From Chitinophaga pinensis (GTDB lineage: Bacteria > Bacteroidota > Bacteroidia > Chitinophagales > CAMDFR01), in NCBI GenBank assembly GCA_945872405.1, contig CAMBZT010000001.1, positions 32,001 to 96,000 of the forward strand: 64,000 nt of DNA. The letters are read 5' to 3'. Every line of letters begins with the position of its first letter. Position 1 is the stretch's first letter. Below, piece by piece: positions 42,936-55,000 of this stretch. Under the pieces are notes generated by a model. That model was not told the origin of the DNA, made no database searches, and was given only the letters and a program-made list of their open reading frames with translations. The translations under genes were made by a program, and so were the position numbers.

Positions 42936-43910
42936 CTAACTTCTTTCTCCAGTTATTTTATATAAAATCTGATAAGCTACTTTCATAGCATTATGTCCAT
43001 CAACAACCGTGACCGGAGTTTCTGTATTGGTTTCAATTGCATTTAAAAATAATTCAAGCTCCATCTTGATTGCATTTACCTCGCTTACTTCCGGCATTTC
43101 AAACTGCACATACTTAGTTTCTCCTTCTGGTGTGTTCACTTCCATAAAGTTTAAATCACCATCGGGCTTATCTTTTGATAGACTGATGATTTCTGTTTTT
43201 TTCTCCAAAAAGTCTATACCTATATACGCATCAGGCTGAAAAATTCTTGTTTTGCGCATATTTTTCATCGAAATTCTGCTTGCGGTAATATTTGCAACAC
43301 AACCATTATCAAACTCTATTCTAGCATTTGCAATATCTGGTGATCTAGATATAATGGGAACGCCACTAGCACTAATTTTTTTTACATTGGCTTTGACTAA
43401 GCTCAATATGATATCGATATCATGTATCATTAAATCTAGTATGACAGATACATCAGTACCTCTTGGATTAAATTGAGCCAATCGATGTGTCTCAATAAAC
43501 ATAGGATTAATAGGACGATCTTTAAGGGCTAGGAATGCAGGATTAAATCTTTCAACATGACCTACTTGAGCTTTAATATTTCCTTCAGCTACTAGGTTCA
43601 TCAGTTTCTTAGATTCTTCCATCGTATTTACTAATGGCTTCTCAATAAATATGTGCTTTCCGGCCGATACAGCTCTTTTTGCTAACTCAAAATGTGTAAT
43701 AGTCGGTGTAACAATATCTACGGCATCAACGTCATCAAAAAGATCTTGAAGTTCGTTATATCGTTTCACTCCAAATTTTTCCATCACATGAGTCGCATTA
43801 TTGTCGTCAGGATCAAAAAAACCAACCAGTTCCCAACCTTCTATCTCCAGCAGGATTCTGATGTGTATTTTGCCAAGATGACCAGCACCAAGAACGCCAA
43901 TTCGTTTCAT
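42936..43910 (-). CDS. Gfo/Idh/MocA-family oxidoreductase
   Basis: A 324-residue NAD(P)-dependent dehydrogenase, usually acting on sugars or nucleotide sugars. It opens MKRIGVLGAGHLGKIHIRIL (glycine-rich Rossmann motif), has EKPLVNTMEE with the conserved EKP Lys, and a C-terminal alpha/beta domain containing MIHDIDIILSLV, whose His and Asp residues are in the active-site area. The substrate cannot be assigned. It is on the same strand as the lipoprotein and the sugar transferase, 102 bases upstream of the lipoprotein gene, so it could supply nucleotide sugar chemistry for the glycan. An upstream in-frame ATG at 43976 was rejected. Confidence 0.85.
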   Translation of the reverse strand: MKRIGVLGAGHLGKIHIRILLEIEGWELVGFFDPDDNNATHVMEKFGVKRYNELQDLFDDVDAVDIVTPTITHFELAKRAVSAGKHIFIEKPLVNTMEESKKLMNLVAEGNIKAQVGHVERFNPAFLALKDRPINPMFIETHRLAQFNPRGTDVSVILDLMIHDIDIILSLVKANVKKISASGVPIISRSPDIANARIEFDNGCVANITASRISMKNMRKTRIFQPDAYIGIDFLEKKTEIISLSKDKPDGDLNFMEVNTPEGETKYVQFEMPEVSEVNAIKMELELFLNAIETNTETPVTVVDGHNAMKVAYQILYKITGERS

Positions 43911-44075
43911 ACATTTATTTTCGAGGTACGAAATTAAAGTGGAATCAGAATGTGGGTATGTTGATGTTTCAACCAAGTAAGGGGAAGATGTCTACTTATG
44001 TAGAAAAAAAAATCTGAAATGATGAAATTCAACGATTTGTGTATGGCTCTTACCGAATGTTACCTGAAGTAGTAA

Positions 44076-44150
44076 TGGTCGTCCCAGCAAGAATCGAACT
44101 TGCATCTGGAGTTTAGGAAACTCTTATTCTATCCATTGAACTATGGGACG
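44076..44150 (-). tRNA. tRNA-Arg (anticodon CCU)
   Basis: The minus strand folds as a tRNA: acceptor CGTCCCA pairs with TGGGACG, D arm GTTC...GAAT, anticodon loop TTCCTAA with anticodon CCT, and T arm GCAAG-TTCGATT-CTTGC. Discriminator A and the CCA end are encoded. The first anticodon-stem pair (A27-C43) is mismatched; all other stems are sound. It reads AGG codons. It stands alone between the oxidoreductase and atpD. Confidence 0.93.
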
Positions 44151-44371
44151 TTGAAGGGCAAAGGTAAAATAAATTATCAATTGTGAGAATGCATCTTTTA
44201 GTTAAATTGTAATTTGAACCAAGAGATGTCGGGACAATTTCTTCTCTTTTTGGTGTTGAACTGCAACCTCATAAGATGGACGGAATCATATAGTCAATAA
44301 TCTATCCTTCTCAGCACTTCATTTTTAGATTTTAATATTACTTGTTTTGTTTGTAAAATGTCAATATCTCT

Positions 44372-44402
44372 TTTGTAGTATCATCTTTTATTTGTAATTT
44401 TG
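44372..44402 (+). promoter_or_regulatory. Promoter of atpD-atpC
   Basis: TTTG (44372-44375), 19 bases, TAATTTTG (44395-44402): an exact match to TTTG-N19-TAnnTTTG. The expected leader to the ATG at 44444 is about 35 bases. It is the clearest promoter in the window. Nothing else was seen in the interval from the tRNA to atpD. Confidence 0.75.
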
Positions 44403-44431
44403 CACCCGAATTCAAAATAAAATTTAATTAA

Positions 44432-45964
<1,533 letters not shown>

Positions 45965-45994
45965 CAAGCAATTCGTAAGTAAAATATTATTCAG

Positions 45995-46252
45995 ATGATA
46001 GTAGAAGTCTTAACACCAGAGAAAAAATTGTTTAGTGGCGAAGCGAAAGGCGTTCAATGCCCGGGTGTTACTGGATTATTCGAAGTTCTGGACAATCACG
46101 CTCCAATGATTGCGGCACTTGGTAATGGTAAAGTACTTATCAAAACTAACGAAGGTGTCAAAACCATCAGAATTTCAAGTGGCTTTATGGAATGTTTGCA
46201 GAATAAAGTAGTAGTCCTTGTAGAAGGTGGAGAAATTATAGATTCATTATAA
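45995..46252 (+). CDS. atpC: F1 ATP synthase subunit epsilon, short form
   Basis: An 85-residue protein that covers only the N-terminal beta-sandwich of epsilon (VEVLTPEKKLFSGEAKGVQC, GLFEVLDNHAPMIAALGNGK). The C-terminal helical hairpin present in the 130-140 residue epsilon of E. coli or Bacillus, which inhibits ATP hydrolysis, is absent. Short epsilon subunits are common in Bacteroidota. The gene is 30 bases after atpD and in the same operon. Confidence 0.92.
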   Translation: MIVEVLTPEKKLFSGEAKGVQCPGVTGLFEVLDNHAPMIAALGNGKVLIKTNEGVKTIRISSGFMECLQNKVVVLVEGGEIIDSL

Positions 46253-46322
46253 TTTAAGCTTAACTAGCTCAAATTTTCATATTAATGACTTCTTCATCAA
46301 AATTTATAGTTAATATTGAATT

Positions 46323-47429
46323 ATGAATTTTCCAATAATGTTAAAAGAGTTAGCCAGAAAGTTTTTAGGATTCTGGACATACTACTTTAGATATCTTCCA
46401 AACCAGAATAAGTTCAACACCAATGCCGCAGGTTTACCACTAAAGCCTGGTATTTCAGCTGTAATTTCCGCCAGGAATGAAGAATACACCATTTCATTTT
46501 GCCTCAAAAGTTTAATAGGTTTTGCCGATCAAGTGACTTGTATTGACAACGGAAGTGATGATAGAACCCTTGAATTGATGTATCAGTTTCAAGCATCACA
46601 TGGCGATAAAATCGAAGTAACAATTTTGAGTATGCCTGGTGCACTCTTAGGAGATTGCCGTCAAGCGGGTATAGATAATAGCAATTATCAGTGGCATTTA
46701 CGTTGGGATGCAGACATGATGTGTAAATATTCGGGAGTGAATAATTGGGCTGAATTCAGAAAAAGAATCTTAGCTATCAAACAACCTACTGCTGTACAAA
46801 TTCCATATATTAACTTGGTAGCTGATCTAGGTCATACTTCTAAAAGTAGTCCTGAAATTGGTAATGGTGAGTATTATTTATTATGGTTTAGTCAAGAAAT
46901 CAAATACAGAGAATTTGGAAAGTTTGACGCTATTAAAATTCCTTTCTATTACAATAGATTGGTAGAAAAAGAAGCAAAAATTTATCACTGTGGCGGCTTA
47001 AAAAGCATCAATAATTTAATTTTTCGATTCTATTATTTTAGTTGGAGAGAAGCCGTAAATAAAAATCCTAATGATGAAAGCATCAAAGAAAATGCTGCTT
47101 TTACAGCAAAGTATAATTTAGAATATTTTGGCACCAACGATCCTCTTTCTGTAAAATTTAGATATTTGAGACAAGTAGTTTATCATTACAGAAAAATTGA
47201 TTTGTCAAAGTATGAAGGATACCCAGAAGTGCTTCAAGAAGAAATTCAATCTGGAAGAGAGCGTTTTAAAGTGGTGTATGAAAATGGTAGACCAGCTTGG
47301 AGAACAGATAGTCAAGACATTGAAATGCTCAATTATAAACCTACTGCCGAAGATATCGCGTGGGATCCAGTTGCTTTCCTAAGAAAATTACTTTCTGAGG
47401 AAAGAATTGAAAAACTTTTGAAAGTATAG
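46323..47429 (+). CDS. Family 2 glycosyltransferase
   Basis: A 368-residue GT-A fold enzyme. The nucleotide-sugar-binding half has SAVISARNEEYTISFCLKSL and VTCIDNGSDDRTLELMYQF, and HLRWDADMMCK supplies the metal-binding DxD. The N-terminal 40 residues are basic and aromatic without a true membrane helix. The C-terminal half is not assignable; the acceptor is unknown. It starts 70 bases after atpC and may have its own promoter. Confidence 0.85.
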   Translation: MNFPIMLKELARKFLGFWTYYFRYLPNQNKFNTNAAGLPLKPGISAVISARNEEYTISFCLKSLIGFADQVTCIDNGSDDRTLELMYQFQASHGDKIEVTILSMPGALLGDCRQAGIDNSNYQWHLRWDADMMCKYSGVNNWAEFRKRILAIKQPTAVQIPYINLVADLGHTSKSSPEIGNGEYYLLWFSQEIKYREFGKFDAIKIPFYYNRLVEKEAKIYHCGGLKSINNLIFRFYYFSWREAVNKNPNDESIKENAAFTAKYNLEYFGTNDPLSVKFRYLRQVVYHYRKIDLSKYEGYPEVLQEEIQSGRERFKVVYENGRPAWRTDSQDIEMLNYKPTAEDIAWDPVAFLRKLLSEERIEKLLKV

Positions 47430-47623
47430 TTATATCCATATTGTAAAGTTTTTCTTCCATTCAACAAAGCTTGTCCACAACAAAATCTTTCTCTTGTGCA
47501 AGTAAATTAAGAGGATATGCTATAATATTATTCATAGAAGATAAAAGTTTAAAATCAAAGTTTGATTTGATAAAAAGTACTTTTAAGTAGCATTTTAATA
47601 ACAAACTTCTCTTACTAAATCAT

Positions 47624-47631
47624 TACTTTTG
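47624..47631 (+). promoter_or_regulatory. -7 promoter element of the phosphatase gene
   Basis: TACTTTTG, a full TAnnTTTG match, 17 bases before the ATG at 47649. No -33 TTTG at 19 bases. No PhoB-box-like direct repeat was seen in the 219-base gap before the gene. Confidence 0.4.
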
Positions 47632-47648
47632 GGTAATAAATTTTCATT

Positions 47649-49277
47649 ATGCATCCGAAGCACCTTTGTTTAATTGCTCTTTTTTTTTCTACTTTGTTTT
47701 CAGTAAACGCCCAAAAGTCAACTACCCCAAAATTAGTCATTGGTATTGTTGTCGATCAAATGCGCTGGGATTATTTATACAGATACCAGGAGAAGTATTG
47801 TGCCACAGGATTGAATAAATTATTGACAGATGGTTATGTCTGTCAAAACACTCAAATACCTTATGTGCCTACATATACAGCGCCAGGTCATACCTGTATT
47901 TACTCGGGATCTGTACCTGCAATCACAGGAATTATTGGTAATAATTGGTATGATAAAAATCTAAATAAAGTTATTTATTGTACAGATGATAAACAAGTAA
48001 AAACGGTGGGAGATAGCACCATGGCAGGATTGATGTCGCCAAAAAATTTATTGGTAACTACGATCACTGATGAACTTCGTTTGGCAACTAATTTTAAATC
48101 TAAAACAATTGGTATTGCCATTAAAGACAGAGGAGCTATTCTACCGGCAGGACATAGTGCCAACGGGGCTTATTGGTTTAGTGGAGCTTCAGGAAAATGG
48201 ATTACCTCTACCTACTATAGAAGTGATTTACCTTCATGGGTGCAAGCAGAAAATACAAAAGTAGCCAGTGATAAAATGATGCAAAAAACTTGGCAAACAA
48301 TACTAGAAATCGAAAAATATCATGAAAGTACTGAAGACAAAGTGCCTTGGGAAGCTTCTTACAGAGGCGAAGCGGAGCCTGTATTTGTACATCAGTTAGA
48401 AGCTGAATTGATGAAAAGTCCCGATCTATTGCGTGCCTTGCCTTATGGTAATACCATGACATTGGAAATGGCTGAAGCGGCCATCAAAGGAGAAGAAATG
48501 GGCACAGATGCAAGCACTGATTTTTTAACGGTGAGTCTTTCAAGCACTGATTATATTGGACATCAATTCGGCACTAATTCTATTGAAATTGAAGATACTT
48601 ATTTGCGATTAGATAAAGATTTGTCTGCCTTCTTTTCTTTTTTAGAGGCCACTGTTGGCAAAGGAAATTATGTTTTATTTCTCACTGCAGATCATGGTGC
48701 AGCACATAATGCATCATTTTTGCAAACCCATAAAATTCCATCGGGAAATGAGCTCTCTGACAGTTTATCAAAAAAAGTATATGACTTTGTGGAAGCAGAA
48801 TTTGGCAACAAAGATTTGATTAGTAGCATTATTAATCAACAAATTTACTTTAATGAAAAGTTGTTGAATGGCGACGCTGTGAAGACCAATGCACTCATTC
48901 AAAAACTGAGTCAATACCTCAAAACATTGGATGGGGTGGCTGATGTAATTGATCTCAAAAATGTTTCTAATACTACCCTCATTCAAGAATACAAAACAGC
49001 CCTCACAAATAGCTATAATGCCCAACGATCAGGGAACCTCTACATCAATTTACAACCCGGATGGATGGACGATTTTGCCAAAGGAACCACCCATGGATCT
49101 ATTTATCGTTATGATACCCACATACCACTACTTTGGTTTGGTGCTGGTGTAAAAACGGGAACAGATTATCATCAAATTTTTATGACAGATATTGCTGCAA
49201 CTATAGCGGCAATGTTGCATATTCAAGAACCTAATGGTTGTGTAGGAAAGCCTATTGATGGGCTCCTTTCAAAGTAG
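47649..49277 (+). CDS. pafA: PafA-type alkaline phosphatase
   Basis: A 542-residue periplasmic or surface phosphatase that frees phosphate from monoesters. Signal peptide about 1-21 (FFSTLFSVNAQ). The alkaline phosphatase fold is shown by VIGIVVDQMRWD (metal-binding Asp36), the nucleophile Thr77 in PTYTAPGHT, the Asn in GIIGNNW, and the pair Lys159 and Arg161 in IAIKDRGAILPAGH. That Asn/Lys/Arg set is diagnostic of PafA and replaces the Arg of E. coli PhoA. The second metal site is in DYIGHQFG, TADHGAAHN and a distal GTTHGSIYRYD. In Bacteroidota PafA is a main phosphatase and is not always phosphate-regulated. Confidence 0.85.
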   Translation: MHPKHLCLIALFFSTLFSVNAQKSTTPKLVIGIVVDQMRWDYLYRYQEKYCATGLNKLLTDGYVCQNTQIPYVPTYTAPGHTCIYSGSVPAITGIIGNNWYDKNLNKVIYCTDDKQVKTVGDSTMAGLMSPKNLLVTTITDELRLATNFKSKTIGIAIKDRGAILPAGHSANGAYWFSGASGKWITSTYYRSDLPSWVQAENTKVASDKMMQKTWQTILEIEKYHESTEDKVPWEASYRGEAEPVFVHQLEAELMKSPDLLRALPYGNTMTLEMAEAAIKGEEMGTDASTDFLTVSLSSTDYIGHQFGTNSIEIEDTYLRLDKDLSAFFSFLEATVGKGNYVLFLTADHGAAHNASFLQTHKIPSGNELSDSLSKKVYDFVEAEFGNKDLISSIINQQIYFNEKLLNGDAVKTNALIQKLSQYLKTLDGVADVIDLKNVSNTTLIQEYKTALTNSYNAQRSGNLYINLQPGWMDDFAKGTTHGSIYRYDTHIPLLWFGAGVKTGTDYHQIFMTDIAATIAAMLHIQEPNGCVGKPIDGLLSK

Positions 49278-49287
49278 ATAAAGTTTT

Positions 49288-50487
49288 TTAGTTCATCACT
49301 AAAACCATATTCGCTCTTACTGTTTCAATAAGCTTGCCTTTCAACATATTTGATGCATCCATCACCATTTGGAGATTACTAGGAAATGGCATAGGTCTAC
49401 CTCCTATCTTTCTTCTACTCTCTTCACTTAGTGCTCTCGAATCACCAGATAATACCGCAAATAAATTGGTAAATACCAAATTTTTATTAAAGGGCACGCT
49501 TTGAATTTGTTGATTTGTACTTACATTAACAAGATCAAAAGTCCCTAATAATTGACCTTGCTTACTTTGGCTTGTTTCTCTTAAAACGCAACGCACCGTA
49601 GTATACTTTTTTGTTTTTATATCATTTCCTAATGAATCCTTTTTTACGTTACCTTTATTATCTAATTCATACTGCCAACCATCTTCAATGCTCTTTTCCT
49701 CGGGATACTCACGCTCTCTTAATTGTTCAGGGCTAATGTTTATATCCCTGATATTCATCACAATTGCATAGTCAAATTCAATATTCACCTTGTCTATTGT
49801 TGAATAATACTTAACCCAATTGCTATTGAATTGAGCGGCATCAATCTGTAATAAATTGCGTTCAAAATCTTTTGGAATCACCATGTTAGTATTGTTCTTA
49901 TATTGAACCTGAACATAGTTTTGACCTTCATTGTAACATTCGTTCATCAATCCATCTACATTCTTAAAAGTAGAAAAGTAATTTTTAACTTCATTGAATT
50001 CTTGATATGCCTTACGGTAATCTTTTTTTAATTTAGTTTTCATTAACTCACTCGCATGTGCATACAGATACTCAGCCGCTTTCTTCTTTGCAGCAATTAA
50101 TTCCTCATTCACATCAATTATTGGAATGTCAGCATTCCTGAATTCCTTCTTAATAAAAATAGGCAACAAAGGTTTTACCAACTTTTGATGTTTATCTATT
50201 ATGGAGTATAGATCATAAATCTCCATCCAACAGTCTGGATTGCCACCTTGTTTTAAGTAGTTTATACGATCCATAGTTTTGTCAAAAGATTCCTTATAAG
50301 ATTTTTCTAGAATCATGGCTTCTCTCCAATTATTGGGATTGCTTCTAAGTCTTGATGCGGAAGTATTAATGGCTGTTTCTAAATCACCTTGTTCGTAATA
50401 GAATTTGGAGTATGCACAAGAGCTAAGTCCAAGCACAAGCAAGATTGAAAGGTAAGCTACTAGTTGGAGAAATTTGAAATTTTTCAT
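49288..50487 (-). CDS. Helical-repeat lipoprotein, function unknown
   Basis: A 399-residue lipoprotein; the signal ends in LGLSSC (Cys24). Residues about 30-210 are alpha-helical with TPR-like spacing (YYEQGDLETAINTSASRLRS), including the coiled Lys/Ala-rich stretch KKKAAEYLYAHASELMKTKL. From about 230 the protein turns beta-rich (FDYAIVMNIRDINISPEQLR, KYTTVRCVLRE, GTFDLVN) and ends with ANMVLVMN. I do not know the family by name; similar lipoproteins occur across Bacteroidota. It is convergent with the phosphatase gene and the stops are only 10 bases apart. Confidence 0.7.
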   Translation of the reverse strand: MKNFKFLQLVAYLSILLVLGLSSCAYSKFYYEQGDLETAINTSASRLRSNPNNWREAMILEKSYKESFDKTMDRINYLKQGGNPDCWMEIYDLYSIIDKHQKLVKPLLPIFIKKEFRNADIPIIDVNEELIAAKKKAAEYLYAHASELMKTKLKKDYRKAYQEFNEVKNYFSTFKNVDGLMNECYNEGQNYVQVQYKNNTNMVIPKDFERNLLQIDAAQFNSNWVKYYSTIDKVNIEFDYAIVMNIRDINISPEQLREREYPEEKSIEDGWQYELDNKGNVKKDSLGNDIKTKKYTTVRCVLRETSQSKQGQLLGTFDLVNVSTNQQIQSVPFNKNLVFTNLFAVLSGDSRALSEESRRKIGGRPMPFPSNLQMVMDASNMLKGKLIETVRANMVLVMN

Positions 50488-50724
50488 AAGGAAAGCTATT
50501 TAGATAAGGTACATTAAAAACGATGCCAAATTATAGAAAGCATATTTATTTTTACACAATTTATTATTTCAGCTGTTGAGATCTTCTACGAAATTTATCC
50601 GAAAAGTTGTATTATCAATCAATTACAGCATTTGTACTTTGGACTGACGTTATTTGGATTGAGTATAATTAGAAACTTGTTAAATTATTTTAAAAAAAAT
50701 TTAGTTTTTTCGTTAACATATTTT

Positions 50725-50732
50725 TACCTTTG
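50725..50732 (+). promoter_or_regulatory. -7 promoter element of the respiratory operon
   Basis: TACCTTTG, a full TAnnTTTG match, 21 bases before the actA ATG at 50754. It supports the internal start, since the longer frame starts at 50730, inside the element. Confidence 0.5.
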
Positions 50733-50753
50733 CATCGCATATTTTACAATACT

Positions 50754-52052
50754 ATGACAAACTTTCTTCGAAGCATTACGAAACCAACGTTTCAAGTCAA
50801 TAGGCACTTATCTCTAATAGCATTAACCATTCTTTTAAATTTATTCGCATTTTCAGCTTTTTCACAAGCTGCGAATATTGACATGGTCAAATGGAAAGCG
50901 GGTAAAGCGGCCTTTAAAAATAATTGTGCTAGCTGCCATAACCCCTTAGTGAAGGGTACAGGACCTGCATTGGCTGGTTCTCTTGAGAGATGGACGGCAG
51001 AAGGTAAGCACCAAGGTATCGATGGTAAAACATGGTTGTATCGTTGGATAAAAAATAATAATGAAGTAAGAGCTGCAGGTAATCCTCGTGGTCTAAAGAT
51101 CTTTGGTGAATATGCTGGCGTTGCAATGAATGCTTTTCCTTCACTAACTGATGCAGATATTGATGGCATTTTGTTGTATGTAGATAACTCAGCAATGAAT
51201 ACAGAGGCAAAAGTTGAGCCTACCGCTGGTGGTAAAACAACAGAAGCAGATGCTGAATTTCCTACCTGGATTTTGTTTGTAATTATTGGCTTATTGATTG
51301 CAATGGTTTTTGCTCTCAATAGATTGTCTGGTTCTTTATACCGTCTTACCAAAGAATCTCAAGGGGAGTCAGTTCATCCATTCATCCCTTTTTATAAGAA
51401 TAGAAGAATCATCATTCTTTGCGGAATAGTTGCTACGGTCTTTTTCTTTTATTTGTTAATTCAAAATGCAACAGCCTTAGGTCGTCAACAAGGATATCAG
51501 CCGGAGCAACCTATTAAATTCTCTCATGCTTTGCATGCAGGAAAACATCAAATAGATTGTCAGTATTGTCATAGTTCTGCCTCGAAATCAAAGCACGCCA
51601 ATATCCCTTCCGTGAGTACATGTATGAATTGTCATAAGGTGGTTCAAAAGGGCCCTGTTTATGGAACGGAAGAAATTGCAAAAATCTATAAATACGCCGA
51701 TTATAATATAGACACTAAAGTGTATGGCTCAAATCCAAAAGCTGTCGAATGGACAAGAATACATAATTTGCCTGATCACGTTTTCTTTAGTCATGCGCAA
51801 CACGTTAAGGCTGGGGGTGTTAAATGCCAAACATGTCATGGTCCAGTGCAAGAAATGGAAGAAGTATATCAATATGCTCCTTTATCTATGGGCTGGTGTA
51901 TTAATTGCCATCGTCAAACAGAAGTAAATTTTGATGGTAATAAGTACTATTCAATTTATGAAAAATATCATAAGGCGAAGGCTGAAGGTAAGATGAAGGG
52001 CGTAACTGTTGAAGATATTGGCGGTACGGAATGTCAAAAATGTCACTACTAA
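50754..52052 (+). CDS. actA: Alternative complex III subunit A, multiheme cytochrome c (six haem sites)
   Basis: ActA takes electrons from the iron-sulfur subunit to the cytochrome c site. The 432 residues carry a signal segment (about 16-37), a monohaem domain with CASCH at 58-62, two membrane helices about 168-190 and 220-240, and a C-terminal pentahaem domain with CQYCH (269-273), CMNCH, CQTCH, CINCH and CQKCH. Six CxxCH sites in total. The second part is the usual ActA; the N-terminal monohaem domain looks like an added cytochrome domain joined to it. The chosen ATG lies after the promoter; the frame is open to 50730. Confidence 0.93.
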   Translation: MTNFLRSITKPTFQVNRHLSLIALTILLNLFAFSAFSQAANIDMVKWKAGKAAFKNNCASCHNPLVKGTGPALAGSLERWTAEGKHQGIDGKTWLYRWIKNNNEVRAAGNPRGLKIFGEYAGVAMNAFPSLTDADIDGILLYVDNSAMNTEAKVEPTAGGKTTEADAEFPTWILFVIIGLLIAMVFALNRLSGSLYRLTKESQGESVHPFIPFYKNRRIIILCGIVATVFFFYLLIQNATALGRQQGYQPEQPIKFSHALHAGKHQIDCQYCHSSASKSKHANIPSVSTCMNCHKVVQKGPVYGTEEIAKIYKYADYNIDTKVYGSNPKAVEWTRIHNLPDHVFFSHAQHVKAGGVKCQTCHGPVQEMEEVYQYAPLSMGWCINCHRQTEVNFDGNKYYSIYEKYHKAKAEGKMKGVTVEDIGGTECQKCHY

Positions 52053-52086
52053 TTTATTGTAAACGATTAATCTCTCATTGATAGAT

Positions 52087-55000
52087 ATGAAAGAAACAAA
52101 AATATGGAAAGGTCTTCCTGGTTTTGAAAACCAAATTGAAGAACAAGCAAATTCAAATGAATTTGCGGACAGTAGTGTTCCTGCTTTAGGTGGAATTACA
52201 GAAAGCATATCCACTGAGACAAATACAGGTCGAAGGGATTTCTTAAAGATGCTGGGCTTTAGTCTATCCGCTGCAGCATTGGCAAGTTGCAAAATGCCAA
52301 TTAAAAAATCAATACCATACATCTTTAAACCTGAGGACATAACTCCAGGTATGGCTAATTACTATGCATCTTCTTATGTAGATGGAGGAGATTACATAAG
52401 TGTATTGGTGAAAACTCGTGAGGGTCGTCCAATAATGATTGAAGGAAACAAACAATCTTCATTGACTAATGGTGGAACAAGTTCCCAAGCAATAGCCTCT
52501 CTACTAAATCTATACAACACTGCTCGTTTTGCTGGTCCTAAAAAAGGAGGTGCCGATATCTCATGGGCATCGTTAGATACTGATATTTCTTCTCAACTTC
52601 AAAATATCTCAACTGCTTCTGGTCGAATTGTAATTTTAACTGGAACAATCATTAGCCCTACCACAAAAGCAGCAATTGCAGGTTTTAAATTAAAATATCC
52701 TACTGCTGAACATATACAATACGATGCAATTTCATATGATGGTATATTGAGCGCAAATGAGAAAACATTCGGACTTAGAGCAATTCCTAATTATCGTTTT
52801 GATCAAGCAGAACTAATTGTGAGTGTTGCCGCTGATTTTCTGGGAACTTGGATATCTCCACTTGAATATACTGCAGCTTATACTGCCAAGAGACAAGTAG
52901 ATCCTAAAAATCCTACCATGTCAAGACATATTCAAATAGAATCTATGTTCACTTTGGCAGGTAGTAATGCAGACAAAAGAATTCCTGTTTCGGTTACAGA
53001 GGAAAGCCAGGCTGTAATTACGTTGTATAATCTTATTGCTAATAAGGCTGGTGTGGCTTCTGTTGAAAATGCAGGATTTTCTAACAAAGAAATAGATTCA
53101 GTTGCTAACGAGTTATGGAATGCTCGTGGAAAGTCAATGTTGCTTTGTGGCTTGAATGACGCAAATGTTCAAATATTGGTCAATGGGATCAATAATATGT
53201 TAGGTAATTATAACGCGACGATTCTTTGGGATAGACCTTCTTATCAGAAGCAAGGGAATGATACTGCGGTAGCTAATTTAGTGGCAAACATGTCAGGTGT
53301 AAAAGCGATACTAATGGCTGAATGTAATCCAGTATATAGTTTAGCAAATGGTGTAAAATTTGGCGCCGCCTTGAAAAATACGCTCAGTGTTTATCTAGGT
53401 GAGCGAAGAAACGAAACTTCTGAGAATTGTAAATATATTGCCCCAACACACAGCTGGTTAGAAAGTTGGAACGATGCTGAACCTAAGGCAGGAATAATTG
53501 GTACGACACAACCAAGCATCTCTCCCCTTTTTGATACTCGTCAATATGGTGAATCTATCTTGAAATGGTCAGGAAATAATGATTCATATTATGACTTTAT
53601 GCATGCATATTGGGTAAGTACCATTCTACCTAGTCAAACCAAGTATGCAACAATAACTACACTTTGGGATAATACCATTCAGGATGGAGAAATTATTTGC
53701 AACGCACCAACAATTGCAGTTACTCCAAACTTCACTACAATGTCTGAGGCTTCTGCCAAAGTAAAATCTACAAGTGGGAAAAAAGGGAATTTTCAGTTAA
53801 AATTATATGAGAAAGTTTCAATAGGAAATGGTTTGAGCACTGATAATCCGTGGTTACAAGAGGTGCCAGACCCTTTAAGTAAGGTAACATGGGAGAATTA
53901 TTTAGTAACAGGAATTTCTGATGAAAAATATTTTCATAATCCAGATCATAAAAAATTTAAAGTAGCGGAGGTTACTGTTGGCGTAAATAAATTCAAATTA
54001 CCTGTTTATTGTATGCCAGGGATTCCTGAAGGCGTGTTTGCAATGTCATATGGCTATGGTAGAACAATCACCGCAAACGAAGAATTTCAGAGAGGATATA
54101 ATGCTTATCAACTTTTGGGTACAGATTTATCAAATATAACGGTGACTTTAACAGGGGAAGAAGTTCCTTTGGCATGTACGCAAATTCATCATCTACTTAC
54201 TCATCAAGGATTGGGAGGTATGAAGACTCGTCATATTATTAAAGAGACAACTTTAGCGGAGTACAAAAAAAATAAAGAATCTGGCAATGTTATAGGAGAG
54301 GAAGTGCCGCGTAAAGCATGGATAGAAGAACACTTAACAACATTATATCCTGGACATACTTATAATGGACATCATTGGAAAATGGTCATTGACTTAAATA
54401 GTTGTACTGGTTGTAATGCTTGTGTTGTTGCCTGTAATGCAGAAAATAACGTTCCAGTTGTTGGTAGAGACCAAGTTATTAGAAGTAGAGAAATGCATTG
54501 GTTGAGAATTGATAAGTACTATACAGGAGATGAAAATAATCCTCAGGTTACTTTCCAACCGATGATGTGCCAACATTGTGACAATGCACCTTGCGAGAAC
54601 GTTTGTCCAGTTGCTGCTACAAATCACTCCACTGAGGGTATTAATCAAATGGCATATAATCGTTGTATCGGTACACGTTATTGCGCAAATAACTGCCCAT
54701 ACAAAGTAAGAAGATTCAATTGGTATGATTATGCTGGGAATGACTCTTTTGATAAAAAATACTATACCAATAATTACACGGATAGTTTAGGAATGCAAGA
54801 ACCATTAGTTAGAATGGTGTTAAATCCTGATGTGACGGTAAGAAGTAGAGGTGTGATAGAGAAATGCAGTATGTGTACGCAAAGAATTCAGGCTGGTAAG
54901 TTGGAAGCGAAAAAAGTTGGTGAACCATTGAAAGATGGTGCCATAAGAACAGCATGTCAAAATGCTTGTCCGGCCAACGCGATACAATTTGGGGATTATA

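Noticed and set aside
50792-51352. 186-codon open frame on the minus strand across actA
   Set aside because: It lies wholly antisense to a gene with six CxxCH motifs in place, its protein has no recognisable feature, and AT-poor wobble positions of actA explain the open frame.
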